Source: Clostridia bacterium
Lineage (GTDB): Bacteria; Bacillota; Clostridia; Oscillospirales; Acutalibacteraceae
Assembly (NCBI GenBank): GCA_017937865.1
Contig: JAGBCU010000062.1
Coordinates: 1-64,000 of the forward strand
Direction of reading: 5' to 3'
DNA: 64,000 bases
Shown in pieces: positions 15,943 through 24,877 of the stretch. A program made the position numbers and the translations under genes. How positions within the stretch are numbered: position 1 is the first letter of the stretch; each line of letters begins with the position of its first letter. Under the pieces are notes generated by a model. That model was not told where the DNA came from. It ran no database searches and was given only the letters and a program-made list of their open reading frames with translations.

Positions 15943-17202
15943 ATGAAAAAGAATGATGTTTTAACAAATGAATTTTTAGAAAGACTAAGTGTCGTTTACG
16001 GTGATGAAGCTAAGCTTCAGCAGGACCGTTTTTATAACCTTGCCGAAACCTTTGAAAAGGATTTTGCAGGATGCGACGATATGCGATTTTTCTCTGCACC
16101 CGGCAGAACTGAAGTAGGTGGTAACCATACTGACCATAACAACGGTAAGGTGCTTGCTGCGGCTGTTAATTTAGATGCTATTGCTGCCGTTTCAAAACGT
16201 GACGATGGTATTATCTGCGTTAATTCTGCAGGCTATACTCCTATTACAGTTGATTCAGCTGACCACGAAATAAAAGATAACGAAGCAGGCAAATCTGATG
16301 CTCTTATAAGAGGTGTTTGTGCAAGATTTAAAGAGCTTGGCTACAACTACGGTGGCTTCAACGCTTCTGTTACGTCAAGAGTTCTTTCAGGCTCAGGTCT
16401 TTCATCATCTGCAGCATACGAGGTGCTTATTGGCACAATTCTTAACTACTTATATAACGACGGTAAAATCAGTGCGGTTGAAATTGCACAGATTTCACAG
16501 TGTGCTGAAAACGTTTATTTCAAAAAGCCTTGCGGACTTATGGACCAGACTGCTTGCTCAGTTGGTGGCTTCGTTCAGATTGATTTTGAGGATACCTCAA
16601 AGCCGGTAATAAATAAGGTTGACTTTGATATTGCAAAACACGGCTACATACTTTGCATTGTTGATACAGGCGGTAACCATGCAGACCTTACAGGTGATTA
16701 TGCCTCAATCCGTCTTGAAATGAATTCTGTTGCAGAATACTTCGGTAAAAACGTTTTACGTCAGGTTGATGAAAAAGAAGTGTTTGAAAACATCGGTGAT
16801 ATCCGTAAGAAAACAGGCGACAGAGCTATTGAAAGAGCAATACATTTCTATAACGAAAACAAGCGTGTTGAAAGACTTGCAAAGGCTCTTTCCGACGGTA
16901 ATTTTGATGAGTTTAAAAATATAATTATTGAAAGCGGTAAATCATCATATATGTATAACCAAAACTGCTTTACTCTTTCAAATCCCGATGAGCAGCCTGT
17001 AGCTCTCGCTCTTTGTATTTGTGAAGAGCTTCTCAAGGGTAGGGGTGCATACCGTGTTCACGGTGGCGGTTTTGCAGGTACAATTCAGGCATTTGTTCCC
17101 GAAACAGATGCTGAAAGCTTCGTAGCATCTATGAGAAAGGTTTTCGGTGAAAATTCTTGTTATATTCTTAAAGTAAGAAGCCACGGCGGCTGCGAAATAT
17201 GA
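15943..17202 (+). CDS. galK: Galactokinase
   Basis: ATP-dependent phosphorylation of galactose at C1 (Leloir pathway). The GHMP kinase motifs are present in order: GRTEVGGNHTDHNNG near residues 50-64, VLSGSGLSSSAAYEVL (ATP-binding loop), CGLMDQTACSVGG, and C-terminal RVHGGGFAGTIQAF. The length of 419 is typical of the clostridial type. ATG 15943 follows AGAGGGA; the in-frame GTG at 15928 overlaps the upstream stop and is less likely. galT and galE are not in the window. The stop overlaps the next start (ATGA). Confidence 0.92.
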   Translation: MKKNDVLTNEFLERLSVVYGDEAKLQQDRFYNLAETFEKDFAGCDDMRFFSAPGRTEVGGNHTDHNNGKVLAAAVNLDAIAAVSKRDDGIICVNSAGYTPITVDSADHEIKDNEAGKSDALIRGVCARFKELGYNYGGFNASVTSRVLSGSGLSSSAAYEVLIGTILNYLYNDGKISAVEIAQISQCAENVYFKKPCGLMDQTACSVGGFVQIDFEDTSKPVINKVDFDIAKHGYILCIVDTGGNHADLTGDYASIRLEMNSVAEYFGKNVLRQVDEKEVFENIGDIRKKTGDRAIERAIHFYNENKRVERLAKALSDGNFDEFKNIIIESGKSSYMYNQNCFTLSNPDEQPVALALCICEELLKGRGAYRVHGGGFAGTIQAFVPETDAESFVASMRKVFGENSCYILKVRSHGGCEI

Positions 17203-17927
17203 TTAAAAAAACGTATCAATTTACTGACATAGACGGTGGTTTTCCACCGTTTTTGTCTGTAATCAATACAGATTTTCTTTTTGCCCGCGGGGCATCTGAC
17301 GGTGTGTATATTCAGGAAATTGACGGCGAAAAAACTCTCCTTTTTTCTTTAAGAGGAGTAACTGCAACTATATGCAGATTAAATGCAAAAGCAGATACGC
17401 AGGAGTTAACGTCTTTTTTGGCTTTCCAAGGTATAAAGAATGTTTTGTCAGATTTCTTTTTCGAGGAAATAAGCCTTGAAGAAAGAGCAGTTTTAAAGAT
17501 AACCCCTGAATATGAGCTGATAAGCGATGCTATTTCTATTACAACTTCGTCAAAACTAAGTGACTACAAATGTATTTTTAAGTTACTTTCCCGTAACGGC
17601 TCCTTTGAAACGTGGTATCCATTGTTTTCTGCAAAGATTAATAAGGGCTTTTCTTGCGGAGTATATATGATAGAAAACTCTGTTCCTGTCAGTTGTGCCG
17701 TTGCACCTTTTGTTTATGAAAATTCAGGTGTAATTGCCGGTGTTTTTACAGACGAAAACCATAGAAACAAGGGTTATGCAACAAGGTGTGTAAAGTCACT
17801 TTTAAGTAAATTGCAAAAGAAAAATATCAAAGAGGTTTATCTCTGGTGTGAGGATAAAAATATTAAATTATATGAGAATATAGGCTTTTCTCTATATGGG
17901 AAAATCTATATAAAAAAGGAAGAATAA
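17199..17927 (+). CDS. GNAT-family N-acetyltransferase
   Basis: The 242 residues have a weakly conserved N-terminal part and a C-terminal GNAT fold. The acetyl-CoA loop is VFTDENHRNKGYATRCVKSL and the last strand is IKLYENIGFSLYGKIYI. The substrate is unknown. It is translationally coupled to galK by an ATGA overlap and lies one base before the YnbB-like gene. Confidence 0.8.
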   Translation: MIKKTYQFTDIDGGFPPFLSVINTDFLFARGASDGVYIQEIDGEKTLLFSLRGVTATICRLNAKADTQELTSFLAFQGIKNVLSDFFFEEISLEERAVLKITPEYELISDAISITTSSKLSDYKCIFKLLSRNGSFETWYPLFSAKINKGFSCGVYMIENSVPVSCAVAPFVYENSGVIAGVFTDENHRNKGYATRCVKSLLSKLQKKNIKEVYLWCEDKNIKLYENIGFSLYGKIYIKKEE

Positions 17928-17928
17928 A

Positions 17929-19182
17929 ATGTCATTCTTTAATTTTAGTGAACAATTACAAAAAATTTCTGAAACAGCTCTTTCTGATTGCAAGGAGCAA
18001 TTTGCTGAGATCGATAGGATTACAGAATTTAATCAACAAAGAGTTTTGAAGGCTTTTATCGATAACGGTGTAAGTGAAGCACATTTTTCAGGCTCAACCG
18101 GTTATGGCTACGGCGATAGAGGAAGAGAAGTGCTTGACGAGGTAACTGCACAGATTTTCGGTGCTGAGGATGCGCTTATCCGTCATAGCTTTGCAAGTGG
18201 TACTCATACTCTTTCCGTTATGCTTTTCGGTGTGCTTCGCCCCGGTGATACCGTTTTATGTGCAACGGGCGTGCCTTATGATACTATTCACTCTGTTATC
18301 GGTCTTTCGGGCGAGGGGATGGGCTCATTAAAGGATTTCGGTATCGACTTTGAAATAGTAGATTTAAAGCCTGACGGAACAGTCGATTTTGATGAATTAA
18401 AGAAAAGGCTTTGTGAGAAAGAATACAAGGCAGTTTATATTCAGCGTTCAAGAGGCTATACCTTAAGACCGTCTTTAGTTGCAGGTGAAATTAAAGCTAT
18501 TTGCGATATCGTTAAAGAAAACAGTAAGGCTATAACTATGCTTGATAACTGCTACGGTGAGTTTACAGAATATGAAACGCCTACTGATTGCGGAGTTGAC
18601 CTTTTTGCAGGCTCACTTATTAAAAACCCCGGCGGCGGTATCGCTAAATGTGGCGGTTATATTGCAGGTAAAAAAGATTTGGTTGAGCTTTGCTCTTACC
18701 GACTTACCACCCCCGGTATAGGTAAAGAGGTAGGCGCTACTCTCGGTAACTCAAGAGATATTTTTATGGGTCTTTTTAATGCACCTCACGTAACGGGTGA
18801 AGCATTAAAAACAGCAGTCTTTACAGCATCAGTATTTGAGGGGTTAGGCTACGAGGTTTCGCCCTCAAGTAAAGATAAAAGAGCAGATATTATTCAAAGC
18901 ATTAAGCTTTGCACAAGAGAAAAGCTTATCGCATTTTGTCAGGGACTTCAAAGTGGCTCGGTTGTTGATAGCTATGTTGTACCTGAGCCTTGGCCGATGC
19001 CGGGCTATGACAGTGACGTTATAATGGCTGCTGGTGCTTTTACTAACGGCTCTTCAATTGAGCTTTCTGCTGATGCACCCTTAAGAGAGCCTTTTGCAGT
19101 CTGGCTTCAAGGCGGTCTTAATTTCCATAGTGCTAAAATCGGTGTGCTTTTAGGTGCCCAAAGGGTAATGGATATTAACTGA
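17929..19182 (+). CDS. YnbB-like PLP enzyme (methionine gamma-lyase family, aluminium resistance type)
   Basis: A 417-residue fold-type I PLP protein of the group often labelled aluminium resistance protein. Visible features are GSTGYGYGDRGREVLDEV, RHSFASGTHTLSVMLFG (cofactor phosphate region), MLDNCYGEF (Asp near the pyridine nitrogen) and AGSLIKNPGGG with the candidate cofactor lysine. The C-terminal part has EPWPMPGYDSDVIMAAG. The family is common in Firmicutes, often near glnR, and its reaction has not been settled. The last eight bases overlap the convergent PBP gene. Confidence 0.85.
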   Translation: MSFFNFSEQLQKISETALSDCKEQFAEIDRITEFNQQRVLKAFIDNGVSEAHFSGSTGYGYGDRGREVLDEVTAQIFGAEDALIRHSFASGTHTLSVMLFGVLRPGDTVLCATGVPYDTIHSVIGLSGEGMGSLKDFGIDFEIVDLKPDGTVDFDELKKRLCEKEYKAVYIQRSRGYTLRPSLVAGEIKAICDIVKENSKAITMLDNCYGEFTEYETPTDCGVDLFAGSLIKNPGGGIAKCGGYIAGKKDLVELCSYRLTTPGIGKEVGATLGNSRDIFMGLFNAPHVTGEALKTAVFTASVFEGLGYEVSPSSKDKRADIIQSIKLCTREKLIAFCQGLQSGSVVDSYVVPEPWPMPGYDSDVIMAAGAFTNGSSIELSADAPLREPFAVWLQGGLNFHSAKIGVLLGAQRVMDIN

Positions 19183-20779
19183 TATCTCTGTTATTTTCAT
19201 ATTTATAAATGTTTTCACTGATTTCCTTGAAAACGGGAGCTCCGTCTGAACCACCGGAGCTTCCGTTTTCTTTCATTATACAAATAACATATTCGGGCTT
19301 TTCGTATGGAAAAAAGCCTACAAACCAGCTATATTTAATTTCATTACCGTTTTTGTCATAAGTACCGCTTTGAGCGGTAGCGGTTTTTGACGCTGTTTGA
19401 AAAAGGGGTGAATATGCCATTGTTCCTGTACCGCTTTTAGTTGTTTCAAGCATTGCTTCTGCAATTGTTTCGCAAATTTGTTTTGACAGTATTCTTTTGC
19501 CCTTTTTTTGACTTTCAGGCACATATTCACCGTTATAATCTGTAATACCGCTATAAATAAATGGCTCGTTATAAATACCTGAGTTAGCTATAACACAGTA
19601 AAATGATGCTATTTGTAAGGGTGTGGCTGTCAGCTTTCCTTGACCGAAGCTGAAGTTGCCGACAGCTGCATCACTGTTTAAATCATTTAAATCAGGTAAA
19701 GTACCGCTTTCGGTTATATAGCCGTTACCTATGTCAATTGCTTTTCCAAACCCGAATTTTTTTGCTGCTTTTAAAAGTGCTTCACCGCCGATTTTTGTGC
19801 CTAATTCAATAAAATAAGTGTTACAGGATTGTGATAAAGCAGTTTTAAAATCAATAATGCCGTGACCGTCACGTTTATTACAGTGAAATATGTTTCCGCT
19901 TTTTTCTGTATAGCCTTTACAATCAATTTGTGAAAATTCAATATTATTATCTAAAGCCGAAATAGCAGTAACTGTTTTAAATACAGAGCCGACGGGGTAG
20001 GCGGAAAATGCACGGTTGATGAAAGGTGAATCTTCATCGTTCAGAGATATTACCAAATTATTTCTGTCATAAATAGGGGTTGAGGCTACCGCTTTTATAG
20101 CAGAGGTTTTAACGTCTAACACAACGGCTGCACCCTTTGAAATTTTTCCGTTTTTCAAAGCGGTTTCGGTTATCGTCTGAATAGTTTTATCAATTGTTAA
20201 ATTAATACCACCGCCGTTATAGTAATTATTATCCCGTATTTCGGTTTTTTCACCAACTAACATTCTTCCCAGAGCGTCTGCACTGAAAGCAACCGATAAT
20301 TTCCCGCTATACTTTTTAATTTCTTTGTTATAGTATTTTTCAATACCGCAAACGCCGTTGTTGCTCTGGTCTGTGTAACCGATAAGGTGTACCGCGGTTG
20401 AATCACTGAAGCGTTTAAAGGTATCCAATTTAACAATATTCGAATTATTATAGTCAGCGACGTTTTCGTTTGTTTTAATTACGGTGAAATACCCTTTCAT
20501 AAGAGTATCCTTAACAAAATCTTTTCCTTTGATTTCTGTGATAATTGAAAAAGTACTTATATCAGGCTTTACAAGCAATACCGTTCCTTTTTCGTTATTA
20601 ACCAATAATTCACCGTTACAGTCGTAAATGTTACCTCTTTTTTCATCAATATCCTTTACTCTGATGTCCGATTGAAATGAAGCATATTCACTGTTGCTTG
20701 TAATGAAATACAACCTTAATCCTAAAGATGAAAAACAAAGAGATAAAACAACTAAGCAAGCTATAATACGTTTTTTCAT
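19175..20779 (-). CDS. Class B penicillin-binding protein (transpeptidase) with KTA motif
   Basis: D,D-transpeptidase that cross-links peptidoglycan. The 534 residues have one N-terminal membrane anchor (about 4-27) and a dimerisation or pedestal region with RGNIYDCNG. The transpeptidase domain has S265-VFK268 (SxxK) and S318-C-N320 (SxN). The third motif is K465-T-A467 instead of KTG, which is unusual. No PASTA domains follow. It could be a FtsI/SpoVD relative or a second class B enzyme; the window does not show a dcw cluster. Start ATG with AAGGAAAATTT upstream. Confidence 0.88.
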   Translation of the reverse strand: MKKRIIACLVVLSLCFSSLGLRLYFITSNSEYASFQSDIRVKDIDEKRGNIYDCNGELLVNNEKGTVLLVKPDISTFSIITEIKGKDFVKDTLMKGYFTVIKTNENVADYNNSNIVKLDTFKRFSDSTAVHLIGYTDQSNNGVCGIEKYYNKEIKKYSGKLSVAFSADALGRMLVGEKTEIRDNNYYNGGGINLTIDKTIQTITETALKNGKISKGAAVVLDVKTSAIKAVASTPIYDRNNLVISLNDEDSPFINRAFSAYPVGSVFKTVTAISALDNNIEFSQIDCKGYTEKSGNIFHCNKRDGHGIIDFKTALSQSCNTYFIELGTKIGGEALLKAAKKFGFGKAIDIGNGYITESGTLPDLNDLNSDAAVGNFSFGQGKLTATPLQIASFYCVIANSGIYNEPFIYSGITDYNGEYVPESQKKGKRILSKQICETIAEAMLETTKSGTGTMAYSPLFQTASKTATAQSGTYDKNGNEIKYSWFVGFFPYEKPEYVICIMKENGSSGGSDGAPVFKEISENIYKYENNRDIS

Positions 20780-20821
20780 AAATTTTCCTTATCTATTCAC
20801 AATTATATAGAATTATTATTG

Positions 20822-20851
20822 TTGACTTTGCTTGACCGTATACTTTATAAT
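20822..20851 (+). promoter_or_regulatory. Promoter of the tcdA-yhaM-prmA run
   Basis: TTGACT (20822-20827) and TATAAT (20846-20851) are 18 bases apart, 32 bases before the tcdA start. Confidence 0.65.
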
Positions 20852-20883
20852 AAATTAAATTTTAAAAATCATCAGGTGATGTA

Positions 20884-21570
20884 ATGAGCGAAAGATTCTC
20901 TCGTCAAGCCCGAATTATCGGCGAAGAAAAAATGAATATATTAAAAAATTCTTCCGTAATTGTTTTTGGCTTAGGCGGTGTAGGCGGTGCTGCGGCGGAA
21001 GCACTCGTAAGAGGCGGTATAGGTAAAATCGCAATAGTTGATAAAGACGTTGTTGATATAACCAACTTAAACCGTCAGATTATTGCTACGGAAGAAACTG
21101 TAGGAATGAAAAAAACTGATGCTGCCGAAAAAAGATTTTTATCAATAAATCCTGAGTTGATTGTTGAAAAATTTGATATCTTTTATTTACCCGAAACTGC
21201 TGATGAAATCAATCTTTCTGATTACGATTTTATTATTGATGCTATTGACAACGTAACTGCTAAAATTGAACTGATTGTAAGAGCAGAAAAACAAGGTGTA
21301 CCTATAATTTCTTCGATGGGTACCGGTAATAAGCTTTCACCCGAAATGCTTGAAATTGCTGATATTTATAAAACCTCTGTCTGCCCGTTAGCAAGAGTTA
21401 TGAGAAGAGAGTTGAAAAATAGGGGAGTTAAAAAGCTAAAAGTAATTTATTCGAAAGAAGAGCCTATAAAAACAGATTCTTCCGTTCCCGGTTCAATTTC
21501 CTTTACGCCACCCGTAGCGGGTTACCTCGCCGCGTCTTACGTAATTAAAAATCTTATCGAAAATAAATAA
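20884..21570 (+). CDS. tcdA: tRNA threonylcarbamoyladenosine dehydratase TcdA
   Basis: ATP-dependent enzyme that cyclises t6A37 of tRNA to ct6A. The 228 residues show the ThiF/E1-like nucleotide site VFGLGGVGGAAAEALVRGGI and VDKDVVDITNLNRQI. They also show YDFIIDAIDNVTAKIELI and the TcdA-type end VPGSISFTPPVAGYLAASYVI. The absence of a partner ubiquitin-like gene and the TcdA-like C terminus argue against ThiF or MoeB. ATG follows AGGTGATG. First of a run with yhaM and prmA. Confidence 0.9.
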   Translation: MSERFSRQARIIGEEKMNILKNSSVIVFGLGGVGGAAAEALVRGGIGKIAIVDKDVVDITNLNRQIIATEETVGMKKTDAAEKRFLSINPELIVEKFDIFYLPETADEINLSDYDFIIDAIDNVTAKIELIVRAEKQGVPIISSMGTGNKLSPEMLEIADIYKTSVCPLARVMRRELKNRGVKKLKVIYSKEEPIKTDSSVPGSISFTPPVAGYLAASYVIKNLIENK

Positions 21571-21584
21571 TTGGAGTGTAATAA

Positions 21585-22562
21585 ATGAAGTTTGTTGAAT
21601 GTGAAAAGCAAGGTCTTGTTGAGTGCTTTGCCCTTGTTAAAAGCTGTGAAAAAAAGAGTGCTAAAAACGGTACGTTTTATCTTGATATGCTTCTCGCTGA
21701 TAAGGATAGCGAATTAGTTGCAAAATTGTGGGATTACAAAGAGGATATGGCATTTTACCCCGAAGTGAATACAGTTGTTAAATTCAGAGGTACGCTTCAA
21801 CAGTATAACGGCAATGACCAGTTTATTATTCAGCGTATGAGAGCAACTAACGATAACGATAATATAAATATGTCTGATTTCGTAAAATCTGCCGATTATA
21901 GCGGTAACAAAATGCTTGATACAATTATCGATATTGTTAGCGGTTTCAACGATGCAGAATTAAAAAGCGTTGTTTTAAGTATGTTAGAGGATAACAAAGA
22001 GGATTTACTCTTTTTCCCTGCGGCTGAAAAGCTTCATCATGCTATGACGGGCGGTTTACTTTACCATACTCTTTCTATTGTTCGTCTCTGTGAATGTGTC
22101 TGCAGTATTTATCCTTGTATTGACCGTGAGCTTTTACTTTCGGGTGCAATTCTTCACGATATTGCAAAGCTTCGCGAGTATTCGGTTAATGCAACGGGTA
22201 TTGTAGACGGTCACACTGTTGAAGGTATGCTTTTAGGCCATCTTGTAATGGGTAGCGAGGATGTCGGCAGAAAATGTGACGAATTAAATATAACTCCCGA
22301 AAAGAAATTCCTTTTACAGCATATGCTTATTTCTCATCACGGAAAGCTTGAATTCGGTGCGGCGGTAAGACCGTCGTTTATTGAAGCTGAGGTTCTTTCA
22401 CAGCTCGACTTGTTTGATGCTAATATGTATGAAATGGCAGACGCAGTAAAAGACGTAGCTCCGGGTGATTTTACGGGTAGATTATGGATGCTTGATAACC
22501 GCAGATTTTATAATCACGGCAGAATTGCCGTAGAGCCTCAGGCAAAAATTATTGAGGAGTAA
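21585..22562 (+). CDS. yhaM: 3'-5' exoribonuclease YhaM family (OB fold + HD domain)
   Basis: The 325 residues have an N-terminal OB-fold nucleic-acid-binding domain (about 1-95, with ELVAKLWDYKEDMAFYPEVNTVVKFRG) and an HD phosphohydrolase domain. The metal ligands include HH and H in LHHAMTGGLLYHTLSIV, HD in LLSGAILHDIAKL, H in GHLVMGSE, and HH in LISHHGKLEFG. YhaM acts in RNA turnover in Firmicutes. ATG follows TTGGAG. The stop lies 4 bases before the prmA start. Confidence 0.9.
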   Translation: MKFVECEKQGLVECFALVKSCEKKSAKNGTFYLDMLLADKDSELVAKLWDYKEDMAFYPEVNTVVKFRGTLQQYNGNDQFIIQRMRATNDNDNINMSDFVKSADYSGNKMLDTIIDIVSGFNDAELKSVVLSMLEDNKEDLLFFPAAEKLHHAMTGGLLYHTLSIVRLCECVCSIYPCIDRELLLSGAILHDIAKLREYSVNATGIVDGHTVEGMLLGHLVMGSEDVGRKCDELNITPEKKFLLQHMLISHHGKLEFGAAVRPSFIEAEVLSQLDLFDANMYEMADAVKDVAPGDFTGRLWMLDNRRFYNHGRIAVEPQAKIIEE

Positions 22563-22566
22563 GCTA

Positions 22567-23484
22567 ATGGAATATACAGAGATTAAAATATATATACCTA
22601 CCGAGGATACAGAAAGAGCATCTAATATTGCAACAATGGTTGTGCCTTACGGTATCTACATAGAGGATTACAGCGACCTTGAAGCAGCCGCTTGGGAGAT
22701 TGCTCATATAGATTTAATTGACGAAGAGCTTCTTGAAAAAAACAGAGAAGAGTCAGTTATTCATATTTATATTGAAGAAGGCAATAACCCTGCAGAAGCA
22801 GTTTCTTTTATTTCAGAAAGATTAAACAGTGAGGGTATTTCCTACAGAATCGAAACTGTAGGTTGCTCTGAAGAGGATTGGGCTGATAAATGGAAAGCCT
22901 TTTTTAAGCCTACACCCGTCGGCGAAAGATTGTTCGTAAGACCCATTTGGATTGATGAGTATGATGCTGGTGACAGAGCAGTTCTTAATATTGAACCCGG
23001 TGCCGCTTTCGGTACGGGTACTCACGAAACTACCCGTCTTTGCCTTGAAACTCTTGATAAAATAATCAAGGATGGTGATACTGTTCTTGATATAGGCTGC
23101 GGAAGCGGTATTCTTGCAATAGCTTCAATGCTTTTAGGTGCTAAAGAAGGCTTTGGTGTTGATATTGACCCTCTTGCTGTGAAAACAGCAAAGGAAAACG
23201 GTTTGATGAATAATTTCAAGGAACCTGAGCTTACCTTTGTTTGCGGTGACCTTGCAGACAAGGTTACAAAAAAATATGACGTAGTTGTTGCGAATATAGT
23301 TGCTGATATAATCATACTTTTCAGTACGCAGGTAAAAGCATTTATGAAAACGGGTGCAAAATTTATTGCATCAGGTATTATAGATACAAGAGCAGATGAG
23401 GTTTGCTTGGCGCTTCAAAATGCAGGGCTTGTTTTAAAAGAACGCGTTGAAGAAAACGGTTGGGTATGCCTTGTTTGTGAATAA
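22567..23484 (+). CDS. prmA: Ribosomal protein L11 methyltransferase
   Basis: SAM-dependent trimethylation of ribosomal protein L11. The 305 residues have an N-terminal substrate domain (about 1-130) with WADKWKAFFKPTPVGERLFVRP. The methyltransferase core has FGTGTHETTRLCLE, VLDIGCGSGILAIASMLLGA and VVANIVADIII (the NPPY-like motif position). ATG 22567 follows GAGGAG; a slightly longer frame starts inside yhaM without a ribosome binding site. A terminator-like hairpin begins 14 bases after the stop. Confidence 0.92.
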   Translation: MEYTEIKIYIPTEDTERASNIATMVVPYGIYIEDYSDLEAAAWEIAHIDLIDEELLEKNREESVIHIYIEEGNNPAEAVSFISERLNSEGISYRIETVGCSEEDWADKWKAFFKPTPVGERLFVRPIWIDEYDAGDRAVLNIEPGAAFGTGTHETTRLCLETLDKIIKDGDTVLDIGCGSGILAIASMLLGAKEGFGVDIDPLAVKTAKENGLMNNFKEPELTFVCGDLADKVTKKYDVVVANIVADIIILFSTQVKAFMKTGAKFIASGIIDTRADEVCLALQNAGLVLKERVEENGWVCLVCE

Positions 23485-23497
23485 ATGTTATTAAAAT

Positions 23498-23550
23498 AAA
23501 ACCTTTTTCATATATTCTCTTTAAGGAGTGAATTATATGAAAAAGGTTTT
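23498..23550 (+). terminator. Terminator-like hairpin containing the dacF start codon
   Basis: AAAACCTTTTTCATATA (23498-23514) and its perfect 17-base complement (23534-23550) flank a 19-base loop. The loop holds the AAGGAG ribosome binding site. The start codon ATG 23537-23539 is in the right arm. T-rich sequence follows directly (TTTTTTG then TTTTTTA). It could terminate the prmA transcript, limit dacF translation, or both. Confidence 0.7.
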
Positions 23551-24784
23551 TTGTTTTTTATTATGCTTGTTAACGATGTTTACGACCTCTTTTAACGTCA
23601 GCGGTGTTGATAGGTTAGTAAAAGAGGAAGAGGGGATTGTTGTAAACAATTCTGCTGTACAATCACCATCAGCAGAAAATTTACCTGTTGAAATACATGC
23701 AAAATCTGCTGTTTTAATGGAAGTCTCAAGCGGTGAGGTCTTGCTCCAATATAATGCTGATGAAAAGCTTTTTCCTGCATCAGTAACTAAAATTATGACT
23801 ATGCTTCTTGTTGCCGAAGCTATAGACGAAAATAAAATAACGTTGGCTGATAAGGTGGTTTGTTCAGCTAACGCCGCCTCAAAGGGTGGGTCGCAGATTT
23901 GGCTTGAAGAGGGGGAGGAGATGACCGTTGACGAGCTGTTGAGAGCAACGGCAATCGGTAGTGCAAACGATGCCGCCACTCTTTTAGGTGAATACGTTGC
24001 AGGTAGTGAGCAAGGCTTTATCGATATGATGAATTCAAGAGCAAAAGAGCTTGGAATGAATAATACTAACTTTGAAAATGCAACGGGGCTTGACGATACG
24101 ACCGATACTCACCTTACAACTGCACGTGATATCGGTATAATGTCCGTTGAGCTTTTAAAGCATGATTTTATAACCGACTATACAACTGTCTGGATGGATT
24201 CCTTACGAAACGGCGAAACCGAGCTTGTAAATACAAATAAGCTTGTAAGGTTTTATTCAGGTACTACAGGACTCAAAACGGGAACAACCGCGAAAGCAGG
24301 GTGCTGTGTATCTGCATCCGCAAAACGTGACGGGCTTCACCTTGTTGCGGTAGTTATGGGTAGTGCAACAAGTGACGAAAGATTCAATTCTGCAAAAGCA
24401 ATGCTTAATTGGGGCTTTTCGAATTACCTTTGCTTTAAGCCTGAGATAGATACAACATCGGTTGAAAAGATAGTTGTGCAAAAGGGAAGAACGCCGTTTG
24501 TTGAAACGGAAATTCCCGAGATTACGTCAATTGCACTTAAAAAGGGGGAAGAAACAGGCGTTGTTGTAAAAATTGAAGTTGATGAAAACTTAACAGCCCC
24601 TATAGAAAAGGGGCAAACACTTGGTGTCATTTCTATTGAAACGCCATCAGAAAAGAAATACGAATATAAAATCACTGCAAAAAACAAAGTGGAAAAGCTA
24701 ACGTTTTTAGATTGTGTTGTGAAATCCTTAAACTTTATCGGTAACGGTAAAAAAGAATACCCCTTGAAGCCCGATAATACTTGA
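23537..24784 (+). CDS. dacF: D-alanyl-D-alanine carboxypeptidase (S11, DacF-like)
   Basis: Penicillin-binding DD-carboxypeptidase that trims stem pentapeptides of peptidoglycan. The 415 residues have a signal peptide (about 1-22), S82-x-x-K85 (FPASVTKIM), S142-A-N144 and K247-T-G249. An extra C-terminal domain (about 290-400) follows, with EIPEITSIALKKGEE and VEKGQTLG-like sequence as in PBP5-type proteins. No amphipathic C-terminal anchor is obvious. ATG 23537 follows AAGGAG at 23523-23528. The start is buried in a strong hairpin. The stop codon overlaps the thrC -35 box. Confidence 0.92.
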   Translation: MKKVFCFLLCLLTMFTTSFNVSGVDRLVKEEEGIVVNNSAVQSPSAENLPVEIHAKSAVLMEVSSGEVLLQYNADEKLFPASVTKIMTMLLVAEAIDENKITLADKVVCSANAASKGGSQIWLEEGEEMTVDELLRATAIGSANDAATLLGEYVAGSEQGFIDMMNSRAKELGMNNTNFENATGLDDTTDTHLTTARDIGIMSVELLKHDFITDYTTVWMDSLRNGETELVNTNKLVRFYSGTTGLKTGTTAKAGCCVSASAKRDGLHLVAVVMGSATSDERFNSAKAMLNWGFSNYLCFKPEIDTTSVEKIVVQKGRTPFVETEIPEITSIALKKGEETGVVVKIEVDENLTAPIEKGQTLGVISIETPSEKKYEYKITAKNKVEKLTFLDCVVKSLNFIGNGKKEYPLKPDNT

Positions 24785-24809
24785 CATTTCATAATCCCTT
24801 TGGTAAAAT
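24781..24809 (+). promoter_or_regulatory. thrC promoter
   Basis: TTGACA (24781-24786) and TAAAAT (24804-24809) are 17 bases apart. The TGA within the -35 box is the dacF stop codon, the same arrangement as at greA. Confidence 0.85.
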
Positions 24810-24877
24810 TAGACGATAAAATTTATTGTGGATAAATATGTATATATGGTCCGCATTCGAAAAGGGAAGTGTACGTT

